64,000 nt of DNA, from NCBI GenBank assembly GCA_905339295.1, contig CAJPFI010000009.1, positions 62,001-126,000 on the forward strand, given 5' to 3'. Shown here piece by piece: positions 42,674 through 51,965 of the stretch. The DNA is from Burkholderiales bacterium (GTDB taxonomy: Bacteria > Pseudomonadota > Gammaproteobacteria > Burkholderiales > Casimicrobiaceae). Each line of letters starts with the position of its first letter. Position 1 is the stretch's first letter. The notes beneath the pieces were generated by a model. It did not search any database and was not told the DNA's origin. It worked only from the letters and a program-made list of their open reading frames with translations. The position numbers and the translations under genes are program-made.

Positions 42674-44848
42674 ATGACCTGCGTCAGCGTCGCTGTCCCG
42701 GCCGCGACGGCGCAGGCGTTCGACTACTGGGCGCCGGATGGCGTCGGGGTCGCGCGCGGGTCGCTCGTGCGCGTCCGGCTCGCGCGACGGCGCTGCGTGG
42801 GCGTGGTTGTCGGCACGCAGCCGACGTCGGGCGTCGATCGTGATCGCGTGCAACCGATCGACGACGTGCTGCCGCTGCCGCCGCTGCCCGAGGATGTGCT
42901 CGCGCTCGCCGAGTTCGTCGCGGCGTACTACCGCGAGCCGCCGGGACTCGCCCTCGCGCTCGCGGTGCCGCCGATCGGCGCAGGCGGCGTCCGGCGAGCG
43001 CTCGCGGCGCCCGCCGCGCTCGCGTTGACGCAGGCCGGCAGGGAGGCGCTCGCGACGCGCCTCGCGCGCTCGCCCGCGCTCTCCGCGCTCCACGCGCGGC
43101 TCGACGCCGCGCGCGAGGGCATCGACGGGGCGACGATCGCGGCGCTGCCCGCGACCGACCGCCGCCGGCTTGCCGCGTGGCGATTGGCCGGCTGGGTGGA
43201 GGAACCTCCACCTTCCGCCGCCGCGCGCCGCGCCGAGATGAACGACGCGCAGCGCGCCGCGCTCACGGCCATCGGCGCCGCGTCCGGTCGCTTCGGCGTC
43301 ACGCTTCTGCAGGGCGTGACCGGAAGCGGCAAGACCGACGTCTACGCCGCCGCCGCGGGACGCGCGATCGCGCGCGGCGGACAGGTGCTCCTGCTCGTGC
43401 CCGAGATCAACCTCACGCCGCAGCTCACAGGACGGCTCGCCGCCGCGCTTCCCGGCGTGCGCATCGCCACGCTGCACAGCGGCCTTCCCGGCGGCGAGCG
43501 GCTCGACCACTGGAAGGCGGCGGCGTCCGGCGACGCGTCGCTCGTCGTCGGCACGCGCCTCGCCGTGTACGCGCCGCTGCCGCGGCTCGCGCTCGCGATC
43601 GTCGACGAGGAGCACGACGGCTCCTACAAGCAGCACGACGGCGTGCGCTACCACGCGCGCGACGTCGCGATCGTGCGCGCCCGCTCGCGCGGCGTGCCGA
43701 TCGTGCTCGGCAGCGCGACGCCGTCGCTCGAGACCGTCCAGCACGCGCGTCAGGGCCGCTACGCGCGCGTCCTGCTGCCCGATCGCGCGGACCCGCGGGC
43801 GCGGCCGCCCTCGATCCGCTTCGTGCCTGCGGACGACCCGGAGGCGCGCGACGGCGTGAGCGGTCCGCTCCTTGCCGCGATCGGCGACCGGCTCGCGCGT
43901 CGCGAGCAGTCGCTCGTGTTCGTCAACCGGCGCGGCTACGCGCCGTCGCTCAAGTGCCCCGCCTGCGCGTGGGAGGCGGGCTGCCCGCGCTGCAGCGCTC
44001 GGCTGGTGGTGCACCGCGATCCGTCGCGCCTGCGCTGCCATCACTGCGGGCATGCGGAACGCATGCCGCGCGCGTGCCCGTCCTGCGGCAATGTCGACCT
44101 CCATCCGCGCGGGCTCGGCACGCAGCGCCTCGAGGCCACGCTCGCCGCGGCCTTTCCCGCGGCGCGCATCGCGCGCATCGACCGCGACACGACGCGCTCG
44201 CGCGGCGCGTTCGACGCCATGCGCGAGCAGGTCGCGACCGACGCGATCGACGTCCTCGTCGGCACGCAGATGCTCGCGAAGGGCCACGATTTCCCGCGCC
44301 TCACACTCGTCGGCGTGATCGGCGCCGACCACGCGCTCTACAGCGCGGACTTCCGCGCGACGGAGCGGCTCGCGGCGCTGCTGTTCCAGGTCGCCGGCCG
44401 CGCCGGCCGCGCGGCGCTGCCCGGCGACGTCGTCGTCCAGACGTCGTTTCCCGCGCACCCGGTCTACCGCGCGCTCGCCGCGAACGACTACGATGCGTTC
44501 GCGGACGAGCTTCTCGCCGAGCGACGCCTCGCCGCGCTGCCGCCGCACGCGCATCTCGTGCTGCTCGGCGCCGAGGCGGTCTCGCGCGAGGACGTCGATC
44601 GCTTCCTCTCTCGCGCCGAGCAGGAGGCGGTCGCGGCGCGGGACGGCGCGCGGGCCGACGTCGAGGTGCACTCGCCGGTGCCGTCGCTGCTCGCGCGGCG
44701 GGCGGGGCACGAGCGCGGCCAGCTGGTCGTCCAGTCGTCGCGCCGGCCCGAGCTCTCGCGCTTCCTCGACGCGTGGCTGCCCGCGCTCCGGGCGATCCCG
44801 GGCAGGCGCGTGCGCTGGGGCGTCGACGTCGATCCGATGTCCCTGTAG
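42674..44848 (+). CDS. priA: Primosomal replication restart helicase PriA
   Basis: Superfamily 2 DNA helicase that reloads the replisome at collapsed forks. 724 residues from ATG 42674 (MTCVSVAVPAATAQAFDYWAP), which matches the family; an upstream in-frame start adds 13 residues with no support. N-terminal 3'-DNA-binding domain, Walker A GVTGSGKTDVY, Walker B DEEHDGSYKQ, and the zinc module CPACAWEAGCPRC ... CHHCGH ... CPSC. Helicase motifs GTQMLAKGHDFP and FQVAGRAGRA complete it. Confidence 0.96.
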   Translation: MTCVSVAVPAATAQAFDYWAPDGVGVARGSLVRVRLARRRCVGVVVGTQPTSGVDRDRVQPIDDVLPLPPLPEDVLALAEFVAAYYREPPGLALALAVPPIGAGGVRRALAAPAALALTQAGREALATRLARSPALSALHARLDAAREGIDGATIAALPATDRRRLAAWRLAGWVEEPPPSAAARRAEMNDAQRAALTAIGAASGRFGVTLLQGVTGSGKTDVYAAAAGRAIARGGQVLLLVPEINLTPQLTGRLAAALPGVRIATLHSGLPGGERLDHWKAAASGDASLVVGTRLAVYAPLPRLALAIVDEEHDGSYKQHDGVRYHARDVAIVRARSRGVPIVLGSATPSLETVQHARQGRYARVLLPDRADPRARPPSIRFVPADDPEARDGVSGPLLAAIGDRLARREQSLVFVNRRGYAPSLKCPACAWEAGCPRCSARLVVHRDPSRLRCHHCGHAERMPRACPSCGNVDLHPRGLGTQRLEATLAAAFPAARIARIDRDTTRSRGAFDAMREQVATDAIDVLVGTQMLAKGHDFPRLTLVGVIGADHALYSADFRATERLAALLFQVAGRAGRAALPGDVVVQTSFPAHPVYRALAANDYDAFADELLAERRLAALPPHAHLVLLGAEAVSREDVDRFLSRAEQEAVAARDGARADVEVHSPVPSLLARRAGHERGQLVVQSSRRPELSRFLDAWLPALRAIPGRRVRWGVDVDPMSL

Positions 44849-44906
44849 CGGCCGGCGCTCGCCGCCACGGTAAAATGCCGGACTTCTTCCTCCGAACAAC
44901 GCTGCC

Positions 44907-46565
44907 TTGACCGATCCGAAGACCGACCTCGAGCGCCTGCTCACCGGCCACGCGCGCGCGACGATGCCCGCGCAGCCCGGCGTCGCGGTGACGCTCGAGC
45001 GGCCGCGCGACCCGGCGCACGGCGACTTCGCGACCAACGTCGCGCTGGCCGGGGCCAGGGCGCAGAAGCGCAATCCGCGCGAGGTCGCGCAGGCCTTCGC
45101 GGCGCGTGCGCAGGACGACGCGGCGGTGCGCGCGCTCGTCGAGTCGATCGACATCGCCGGCCCCGGATTCGTCAATCTGCGCCTCGTGCCCGCCGCGCGC
45201 CAGTCGGTCGTCAGGCGCATCCTCGCGGAACCCGGCGCGTACGGGAGGTCCGCCTCGCGCGCGGGCGAGCGCATCATGGTCGAGTTCGTGTCGGCCAACC
45301 CGACGGGTCCGCTGCACGTGGGCCATGGCAGGCAGGCGGCGCTCGGCGACGCGATCGCGTCGCTGCTCGAGAGCCAGGGTGCGTCGGTGACGCGGGAGTT
45401 CTACTACAACGACGCGGGACAGCAGATCCAGAACCTCGCGATCTCGGTGCGCGCGCGCGCGAAGGAGATCCTGGGCGAGTCGGGCGACTTCCCCGAGGAC
45501 GGCTACCGGGGCGAGTACATCCGCGAGCTCGCGCAGCGCTACCTGGACGAGGTCTGCCACGACCTGTCCGACATCGAGGCGATCCGCCGCTTCGCGGTCG
45601 CGGAGCTCCGCGCGGAGCAGGACCGCGACCTCGCCGCGTTCGGCGTGCGCTTCGACCACTACTACCTCGAGAGCTCGCTCTACGCCGACGGGCGCGTCGA
45701 AGCGGCCGTCGCACGGCTGGTCGCGTCGGGACACACCTACGAGAGCGAGGGCGCGTTGTGGCTGAGGTCGACCGACTTCGGCGACGACAAGGACCGCGTG
45801 ATGCGCAAGTCGGACGGCGGCTACACGTACTTCGTGCCGGACGTCGCCTACCACGTGACCAAGTGGGAGCGCGGCTACCCTCGCGTCGTCAACGTGCAGG
45901 GCTCGGACCACCACAGCACGATCACGCGCGTTCGCGCGGGCCTGCAGGCGCTCGGCATGGGCATCCCGGCCGGCTTCCCCGATTACGTGCTGCACAAGAT
46001 GGTGACGGTGATGCGCGGCGGCGAGGAGGTGAAGATCAGCAAGCGCGCCGGCAGCTACGTCACGCTGCGCGACCTGATCGACGAGGTGGGGCGCGACGCG
46101 GTGCGCTTCTTCCTCGTGTCGCGCAAGGCCGACAGCGAGTTCGCGTTCGACATCGACCTCGCGCGCTCGCAGTCGGAGGACAATCCCGTCTACTACGTGC
46201 AGTACGCGCACGCCCGCGTCGCGTCGGTGCTGAGGCAGGCGGGCATCGCGCGCGCCGACGCCGTCGCGCGGTGCGCGGGCGCGGACCTCGCGCCGCTCGC
46301 CGGCAGCCACGAGCGGTCGCTGCTCAACCGGCTCGCCGACTACCCCGGCGAACTCGCCGCCGCGGCGCGCGAGTTCGCGCCGCACCAGCTCACCTTCTAC
46401 CTGAAGGACCTCGCGGGTGCGTTCCACGGTTACTATAACGCCGAGCGCTTCCTGGTCGACGACGCGACGCTGCGCGATGCGCGCCTCGCGCTGGCCGTCG
46501 CGACCGGCGAAGTGCTGAAGAACGGACTGGCGGTGCTCGGCATCGGCGCGCCGGACGAGATGTGA
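44907..46565 (+). CDS. argS: Arginyl-tRNA synthetase
   Basis: Class I synthetase, 552 residues from TTG 44907. HIGH-type signature [19 protein letters not shown] and KMSKS-type segment [15 protein letters not shown]. The N-terminal Add-1 domain ([21 protein letters not shown]) binds the tRNA elbow, and the C-terminal DALR domain binds the anticodon. TAAAAT (44871-44876) about 30 nt before the TTG resembles a -10, with no matching -35. Its stop overlaps the GTG of the SPOR gene. argS-SPOR-dsbA is a betaproteobacterial order. Confidence 0.95.
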   Translation: MTDPKTDLERLLTGHARATMPAQPGVAVTLERPRDPAHGDFATNVALAGARAQKRNPREVAQAFAARAQDDAAVRALVESIDIAGPGFVNLRLVPAARQSVVRRILAEPGAYGRSASRAGERIMVEFVSANPTGPLHVGHGRQAALGDAIASLLESQGASVTREFYYNDAGQQIQNLAISVRARAKEILGESGDFPEDGYRGEYIRELAQRYLDEVCHDLSDIEAIRRFAVAELRAEQDRDLAAFGVRFDHYYLESSLYADGRVEAAVARLVASGHTYESEGALWLRSTDFGDDKDRVMRKSDGGYTYFVPDVAYHVTKWERGYPRVVNVQGSDHHSTITRVRAGLQALGMGIPAGFPDYVLHKMVTVMRGGEEVKISKRAGSYVTLRDLIDEVGRDAVRFFLVSRKADSEFAFDIDLARSQSEDNPVYYVQYAHARVASVLRQAGIARADAVARCAGADLAPLAGSHERSLLNRLADYPGELAAAAREFAPHQLTFYLKDLAGAFHGYYNAERFLVDDATLRDARLALAVATGEVLKNGLAVLGIGAPDEM

Positions 46566-47266
46566 GCGGGATCCGCGACGCGATGGCGGGCACGGGGGAC
46601 GGCAGGCATGGGACGGGCACGGCAAACGTGAAGCGCAGCGCGAGAAACCGCACCTCCCGGACCGCCGGCCCGCGTACCGGCGCGGGCGGGACGGTGCTCG
46701 GGATCTTCATCGGCCTCGCGCTGGGGATCGCGCTCGCCGCGGGAATCGCGTGGACGCTGATGGGCGGAGGGCGAGGGATCCCGCCTGCGAAGGCGCCCGA
46801 GGCCGCGGTCGCGCCCCGCGACGCGAAGTCCGCGAAGCCGCCGGCGCAGGACAAGGACCGCTTCGACTTCTACAAGATCCTGCCCGGCGCCGAGGAGCCG
46901 AGGCTCGCCGGCGAGAAGAGGGCCGCCGAGAAACCCGAGCGCGCGACGGCGGACAAGCCAGGCAAGGCGGCGGACCGTCCGGCGGAAAAGGTCGCCGCGG
47001 CGGAACCTTCCGCCGCGAAAGGCGCCAAACCGGGCGACCGGTTCTGGCTGCAGGCGGGATCGTTCGCGCAGGAGCCGGACGCGGAGAACCTGAAGGCGCG
47101 CCTCGCGCTCGCCGGATGGGAGGCGCAGGTGCAGGCCGGCACGCTGCCCGACAAGGCGGTGCGCTACCGTGTGCGGCTCGGACCCTACGACAACGTCGAC
47201 GAACTGACGCGCGTCAAGCAGCAACTCGCGCAACGAGGATTCGACGCGGCGGTGATCAAGTACTGA
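46562..47266 (+). CDS. SPOR-domain membrane protein (FtsN-like)
   Basis: Bitopic inner-membrane protein, 234 residues from GTG 46562. Cytoplasmic Arg-rich head (1-43), one membrane helix ([21 protein letters not shown], about 44-66), a long Lys/Ala/Pro-rich periplasmic linker, and a C-terminal SPOR domain ([20 protein letters not shown] to KY, about 155-234) that binds denuded septal glycan. The layout matches FtsN-like division proteins, but the essential FtsN helices were not seen, so the role in division is inferred. Its start overlaps the argS stop by 4 nt. Confidence 0.88.
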   Translation: MSGIRDAMAGTGDGRHGTGTANVKRSARNRTSRTAGPRTGAGGTVLGIFIGLALGIALAAGIAWTLMGGGRGIPPAKAPEAAVAPRDAKSAKPPAQDKDRFDFYKILPGAEEPRLAGEKRAAEKPERATADKPGKAADRPAEKVAAAEPSAAKGAKPGDRFWLQAGSFAQEPDAENLKARLALAGWEAQVQAGTLPDKAVRYRVRLGPYDNVDELTRVKQQLAQRGFDAAVIKY

Positions 47267-47383
47267 CGGCGGGCCGTGTCGACCGCGCCTGCGGGTCGGC
47301 GAAAGCGCCCTCCCGTGCGTTGTCGGCAGACCCGCAGCGCTTTTGCCCGGCCGCCGCGCGGCCCGCTTCAGGAGATTCCGTTC

Positions 47384-48049
47384 ATGACCGTTCCGTTCAC
47401 GCTCCCCGGATTCCGCGGCGCCGCGCGCCTCGCGCTCGCCTTCGCCGCCGCGTTCGCGATCGCGACCCCGGCGTCCGCGCAGATCGCCGAGGGCAAGGAG
47501 TACATGCGGTTCAAGACGCCCCACGCGGTCGAGACCGGCAAGAAGATCGAGGTGATCGAGTTCTTTTCCTACGGGTGCCCGCACTGTGCGGACCTGGAGC
47601 CGCATCTCGACGCGTGGCTCAAGCGCCTGCCCGGCGACGTCCAGTTCCGGCGCGTGCCCGTGGCGTTCCAGCCGGCATGGGAGAGCCTGGGCCGCGTCTA
47701 CTACACGCTGGAGGCGCTCGGCGAGGACGCGAAGCTCTCGCCCGACGTGTTCACGGCAATCCACGGCAGCAGCCGGACCAATCTCGCGCAGGAGCAGCGC
47801 TTTCTCGACTGGGCCGCGTCGAAGGGGCTCGACCGCAAGAAGGTCGAGGACACCTACAGGTCGTTCGGCATCGCCGGGAAGCTCGGGCGCGCGAAGCAGG
47901 TCGCCCAGGCGTACAACATCCAGTCGGTGCCGACGCTCGTCGTCGACGGCAAGTTCCTGCTGACGTCGAATTCCGCGGGCGGGCATCCGCGCGTACCGGC
48001 CGCGCTCGACGCCGCGATCGCGGTGGCGCGGGCCGAGCGCCCGAAGTAG
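47384..48049 (+). CDS. dsbA: Thiol:disulfide interchange protein DsbA
   Basis: Periplasmic dithiol oxidase that introduces disulfides into exported proteins. 221 residues from ATG 47384, with AGGAG (47370-47374) upstream. Signal peptide to about residue 35 (ATPASA). Active site FFSYGCPHCADLEPHL carries CPHC, the classical DsbA pair, and the cis-proline loop is NIQSVPTLVVDGKF. In the 117-bp spacer before it, CTGCGGGTC (47289-47297) and GACCCGCAG (47329-47337) can pair. Its products plausibly serve PilQ, the protease and the lipoprotein encoded nearby. Confidence 0.94.
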   Translation: MTVPFTLPGFRGAARLALAFAAAFAIATPASAQIAEGKEYMRFKTPHAVETGKKIEVIEFFSYGCPHCADLEPHLDAWLKRLPGDVQFRRVPVAFQPAWESLGRVYYTLEALGEDAKLSPDVFTAIHGSSRTNLAQEQRFLDWAASKGLDRKKVEDTYRSFGIAGKLGRAKQVAQAYNIQSVPTLVVDGKFLLTSNSAGGHPRVPAALDAAIAVARAERPK

Positions 48050-48191
48050 CGGCCGGGCTTCGCGTGGGCCCGTCCGCAGGAGCGCCGCTCGCGCGTCGTG
48101 CGGTGACGGGCGGGCCGCGCCGCGCGCCGGGTTCGAGGCAACGCGGGCGGCCGAACCGGCCGTCGCGGCCGACCGAGCGCTGGGCGCATCC

Positions 48192-48968
48192 GTGCGCGAC
48201 GACGCGCCGCTGAAGGTCTTCCTGACCGGCGCGTCGTCGGGGCTCGGCGAGGCGCTGGCGCGACACTACGCCACGCACGGCGCGTCCCTCGGCCTCGTGG
48301 CGCGGCGCGGAGACGAGCTCGCGCGAATCGCGCGCGAGCTCGCGCCCGCCACCGTCTCGACCTGGGTCGCGGACGTGCGCGACGCCGGGGCGATGATCGC
48401 CGCGGCACGCGAGTTCGTCGCCAGGCACGGCGTGCCCGACGTCGTGATCGCGAATGCGGGCATCTCGCGCGGCACGCTCGCCGAGCACGCCGAGGACCTC
48501 GAGGCGTTCCGCGCGGTGTTCGACACCAACGTGGCCGGCATCGTCCACGCGTTCCATCCGTTCATCGCGCCGATGCGCGCCGCGCGCCACGGGACGCTCG
48601 TGGGCATCGCGAGCGTCGCGGGATTCCGCGGCTTGCCGGGGGCGTCCGCCTATTCCGCGTCGAAGGCCGCCGCGATCACGCTGCTCGAGAGCCTGCGCGT
48701 CGAGATGCGCGGCAGCGGCGTGGCGGTCGTCACCGTGTGCCCGGGCTACGTCGCGACGCCGATGACCGCGGGGAACCCGTACCGGATGCCGTTCCTGATG
48801 GACGCCGACCGCGCGGCCGCGTCGATCGCGCGCGCGATCGCGCGCCGCAAGCGCTTCCACGTGCTTCCGTGGCCGATGGCGCTCGTCGGCGGGCTGTTGC
48901 GCGCGCTGCCGCGCCCGCTCTACGACCGCGCGTTCGCGAACGCGCCGCGCAAGCCGCGTCGGCCGTGA
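48192..48968 (+). CDS. Short-chain dehydrogenase/reductase
   Basis: 258-residue classical SDR from GTG 48192. Cofactor motif LTGASSGLGEALA, NAG in VVIANAGISRG, catalytic Ser in GIASVAG, and Tyr-Lys in YSASKAAAI. The acidic residue after beta-2 is replaced by RRGDELARI, suggesting NADP(H). The C-terminal FHVLPWPMALVGGLLRALP may associate with the membrane. Substrate unknown. It follows dsbA by 142 bp and overlaps the next gene by 4 nt. Confidence 0.88.
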   Translation: MRDDAPLKVFLTGASSGLGEALARHYATHGASLGLVARRGDELARIARELAPATVSTWVADVRDAGAMIAAAREFVARHGVPDVVIANAGISRGTLAEHAEDLEAFRAVFDTNVAGIVHAFHPFIAPMRAARHGTLVGIASVAGFRGLPGASAYSASKAAAITLLESLRVEMRGSGVAVVTVCPGYVATPMTAGNPYRMPFLMDADRAAASIARAIARRKRFHVLPWPMALVGGLLRALPRPLYDRAFANAPRKPRRP

Positions 48969-49768
48969 GCGGCTCCGGGGAGGCGGCGGACTGGGCGGGA
49001 GCGGTCCATGCGCCCGCGGGCGCCGCACCGCGCATCGCTTCGCTCGTGCCCAGCCTGACCGAGCTCCTGTTCGCGCTCGGCCTGGGCGGGCGCGTCGTCG
49101 CGCGCACCGGGTTCTGCGTGCATCCGCGCGACGCCGTGCGGCGCGTGCCCAAGGTCGGCGGCACGAAGGACGTCGACCTCGACGCGCTGCGCCACGCACG
49201 GCCGACCCACCTCGTCGTCAACGTCGACGAGAACCGCCGCGAGACGGTCGACGCGGCGCGCGCGTTCGTGCCGCACGTGATCGTCACGCATCCGCTCGCG
49301 CCCGAGGACAACCGGCGCCTCTACGCGCTGTTCGGCGCGCTCTTCGGCGCCCGCACGGAGGCGGCCGCGCTGGTCGCCCGCTTCGACGATGCATTGCGCG
49401 CGCTGGAAACGACGGCCGCGGCTTTGCGGCGCGAGCGCGTGCTCTATCTCGTCTGGAGGGCGCCGTGGATGACGGTCGCGCGCGACACCTACGTGTCGGC
49501 GACGCTCGCGCGCGCCGGACTCGACACGCTGCCGGCGCGCGCAGCGTCGCGCTATCCGGCGATCGGCGACGACGACCCCGCATGGCGCGACGCCGACCGC
49601 ATCCTGCTGTCGAGCGAGCCGTACGCGTTCCGCCAGCGCGACCGGACGGCGCTCGCGGCGTCGACCGGCAAGCGCGTCGACCTCGTCGACGGAGAGTGGA
49701 CGTCTTGGTACGGCTCGCGCGCGATCGAGGGGCTTCGCGCGCTCGCGCAATACCGCACCCGCGGCTGA
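48965..49768 (+). CDS. BtuF-like helical-backbone metal-receptor protein without signal peptide
   Basis: 267 residues from GTG 48965. The fold is that of periplasmic class III binding proteins for cobalamin or iron chelates: RIASLVPSLTELLFALGL, GRVVARTGFCVHP, KVGGTKDVDLDALRHARPTHLVV and the C-terminal lobe from VLYLVWRAPWMTVARDTYVS. Unlike BtuF it starts without any signal peptide or lipobox; the first 20 residues (SGSGEAADWAGAVHAPAGA) are hydrophilic. No ABC permease or ATPase genes are adjacent. Either it acts in the cytoplasm or the start is misread; no upstream start within the frame supplies a leader. Substrate unknown. Confidence 0.78.
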   Translation: MSGSGEAADWAGAVHAPAGAAPRIASLVPSLTELLFALGLGGRVVARTGFCVHPRDAVRRVPKVGGTKDVDLDALRHARPTHLVVNVDENRRETVDAARAFVPHVIVTHPLAPEDNRRLYALFGALFGARTEAAALVARFDDALRALETTAAALRRERVLYLVWRAPWMTVARDTYVSATLARAGLDTLPARAASRYPAIGDDDPAWRDADRILLSSEPYAFRQRDRTALAASTGKRVDLVDGEWTSWYGSRAIEGLRALAQYRTRG

Positions 49769-49775
49769 GCGCGCC

Positions 49776-49927
49776 GTGGGTCGGGCTTCAGCCCGACGCC
49801 TCCCCTGTACACGGCACGACGTCGTAGGCCTCTCCCCCGCAAGGCACGACTCGTGGGTCGGGCTTCAGCCCGACGCCTCTCCCCCGCAAGGCAGGACGCC
49901 GTAGGTCGGGCTTCAGCCCGACGCCTC
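49776..49927. repeat. Palindromic GTCGGGCTTCAGCCCGAC repeat cluster
   Basis: Three copies of a 27-bp unit at 49776-49802, 49853-49879 and 49901-49927, each with an 8-bp stem (GTCGGGCT/AGCCCGAC, two-base loop). Between copies one and two, GTAGG joins directly to CCTCTCCCCC (from about 49824), that is the flanks of the unit without its core. The cluster lies between convergent genes and probably acts as a terminator. Irregular spacing excludes a CRISPR array. Confidence 0.85.
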
Positions 49928-49953
49928 TCCTGTGCAAGGCACCACCTCGCCAA

Positions 49954-51795
49954 TCACTCCAACGGAATGCGAACGCCGAGCGTGACGGCGTAGTAATCGC
50001 CGTCGCCCTTGCTCGCCGTCGCGGCGCCGTTGACGAAACCGGTGATGCGGCCGAAGTCCCTGCTCGCGCCGAGACCGAACAGGATGAAGTTGTCGTCGGG
50101 CCGGTACGCGCCGACCGAGTACGTGCCGCCGAGCTGCACCGGCGTCGCGTCGATCGAGCGATCGTCCGCCATCGCGTCGTACTCCCACGTGACGCGGCCG
50201 AACGGACGGAATCCGCCGATCTCGCCCGACACCTGCCAGCCGAGCGAGGTCTGCAGCGCCTCGCGCTTCTGCTGGCCGTAGGCGAGCGCCGTCGACGAGC
50301 TCCCCTGCTCGGCGAACTGCCGCACGCGCGCGTGCTGGTAGGTCACCTTGGCGAACGGGCCGTGCAGGAGCCTGCCGGCGGCGAGCCAGTAGCCACCGAC
50401 GAGGCTGCCGAAGTAGTGGTAGCCGGACGTCTCGCCGCGCTCGATGCGCGTCGCGATGCCGACCTCGAAGCTGCGATGGACGTCCCTGTAGTCGAGGCCG
50501 CCCGCGCCCAGCCGCGCGCCGACGTACCACGGGCCTTCGCCGTAGCCTGCGTAGAACGTGCCGGTCGTTTCCCTGAGCTTGTAGCCGCCGCCGCCGAAGT
50601 CGCCCTTGTTCTCGGTGTAGCCGAACGCGCCGCCGACCAGCAGCCGGTCGGAGAGCTTCATGTCGCCTCCGACGGCCACGGTCGTGACGTCGGCGTCTCC
50701 CGAGATGAACGAGCCCTCGAGGTCGGGGTTCGCGTAGTCGAACGCGACCCAGGGCTGGAAGCGGTGCATCGTGCGCGGCGTGTTCAGGCTCGACTGCATG
50801 CGGCCATCCACCGCGCGGAAGTTCGCCGCCTCGACCGCGAGCGGGGCCTCGCCGAGCGCGGCCATCATCTGCGGGCCCTCGATCATGCTCGCCGCGAGCT
50901 GCGCGACGAGCCGCATCCCGGCAGTCGTCGGATGGTTGCCGTCGGCGAACAGGTAGGTGCTCGGCGCGTCGGGGGACACAAGCGTGTCCGGCGTGCAGAA
51001 CAGCGCGTACACGCGGCCGCCGAAATCGTTGTTGCAGGCCGTCGACGTCACGTTCGCGAAGCCGTAGCGCGACGGGTCGGCGATCACCTCGTCGAACAGG
51101 CCGCGGATGTTGACGCGGATGACGTTGCCGCCGATCTGGTTCAGGCCCGCCTGCAGCGCCGAGTTGTACAGGTTGACGACCTGGCCGATCGCGGCACCTT
51201 GTCCGGACGCGATGCCGTCGGGCGTCTTGCCCGCGTCGGGCAGGTTGAACACGAGCAGGTTGTGCGCGCCCGCGGCCTGGAGCAGCGCGATGCCGCCGAC
51301 CAGCTGCGTCGCGGCGAGCACCATGTTCGCCTGCAGCTCCGCGGACGTGATCGTTCCCGCCTGCAGGAGCGAGAACTGCGTGAACAGGTCGTTGGCGCCC
51401 GCCCAGACCGAGAAGAGCGCGCCCGAATCGGTCGGGCCGGCGGCAAGATGCTGCGCGATCTGCGCGAGGACCGGCGTCGCGTCGGCGGTGAGCGGGAAGC
51501 TCGCCGGGACGCCGGGGTTCTGCGAGACGCGCGCGCCGCCTTCCGCGTAGTCGTTGCCGCCCTGGTTCGCGGGCGACGACACGAGTCCGTAGCGCTCTGC
51601 GAGCACCTGCGTCCACATCGGGCCGGGATTGGTCGTGAACAGTCCGGTGCCCGGCGGGAGGAACGGCTTGAACGAGCCCGCGTCGGACAGGCTGTCGCCG
51701 AAGCTGTAGAAGTTCGAGAACTGCGCCGACGCCGCACCGGCGGTGAACGCCAGCGCGAGCGCGGCGCTGATACGCGACAAGCGAGGCATGCGCAT
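49954..51795 (-). CDS. Autotransporter GDSL esterase/lipase (EstA-like)
   Basis: Outer-membrane esterase with its catalytic domain displayed outside. 613 residues from ATG 51795, with AGGAGG a few bases upstream. Signal peptide MRMPRLSRISAALALAFTAGAASA. SGNH blocks: FGDSLSDAG (nucleophile S35), GGNDYAEGGARV, WAGANDLF (Asn) and ADGNHPTTAGM (Asp-His). From about residue 330 the C-terminal beta-barrel translocator follows (FQPWVAFDYANPDLEGSFI onward). The last residues are VTLGVRIPLE rather than ending in an aromatic. Similar proteins degrade lipids or take part in motility and biofilm. It is divergent from the DUF6600 gene across a G10 tract. Confidence 0.9.
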   Translation of the reverse strand: MRMPRLSRISAALALAFTAGAASAQFSNFYSFGDSLSDAGSFKPFLPPGTGLFTTNPGPMWTQVLAERYGLVSSPANQGGNDYAEGGARVSQNPGVPASFPLTADATPVLAQIAQHLAAGPTDSGALFSVWAGANDLFTQFSLLQAGTITSAELQANMVLAATQLVGGIALLQAAGAHNLLVFNLPDAGKTPDGIASGQGAAIGQVVNLYNSALQAGLNQIGGNVIRVNIRGLFDEVIADPSRYGFANVTSTACNNDFGGRVYALFCTPDTLVSPDAPSTYLFADGNHPTTAGMRLVAQLAASMIEGPQMMAALGEAPLAVEAANFRAVDGRMQSSLNTPRTMHRFQPWVAFDYANPDLEGSFISGDADVTTVAVGGDMKLSDRLLVGGAFGYTENKGDFGGGGYKLRETTGTFYAGYGEGPWYVGARLGAGGLDYRDVHRSFEVGIATRIERGETSGYHYFGSLVGGYWLAAGRLLHGPFAKVTYQHARVRQFAEQGSSSTALAYGQQKREALQTSLGWQVSGEIGGFRPFGRVTWEYDAMADDRSIDATPVQLGGTYSVGAYRPDDNFILFGLGASRDFGRITGFVNGAATASKGDGDYYAVTLGVRIPLE

Positions 51796-51907
51796 GGAAA
51801 CCTCCTCGACGACAACGGGCGACCGCCCGACCCGACCGCCAGTGTAGCGCCGGTCGGTGCCGCCCGAGGACTCGCGCCCGCCGGCGCCGGGGAACCCCGG
51901 GTCGGTC

Positions 51908-51917
51908 GGGGGGGGGG
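51908..51917 (+). repeat. Ten-base G homopolymer in a divergent intergenic region
   Basis: Uninterrupted G10 between the autotransporter gene (start 51795, - strand) and the DUF6600 gene (start 51966, + strand), 48 bp before the latter. Homopolymers of this length are prone to slipped-strand length change. Confidence 0.9.
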
Positions 51918-51965
51918 TCAACCGTCCCGAACGGCCCGGCGTTGATGGGGCAAGGAGGAGCGACG

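Noticed and set aside
49776-49927. CRISPR array
   Set aside because: Units are palindromes 27 bp long, only three full copies, unequal spacers and no cas genes.
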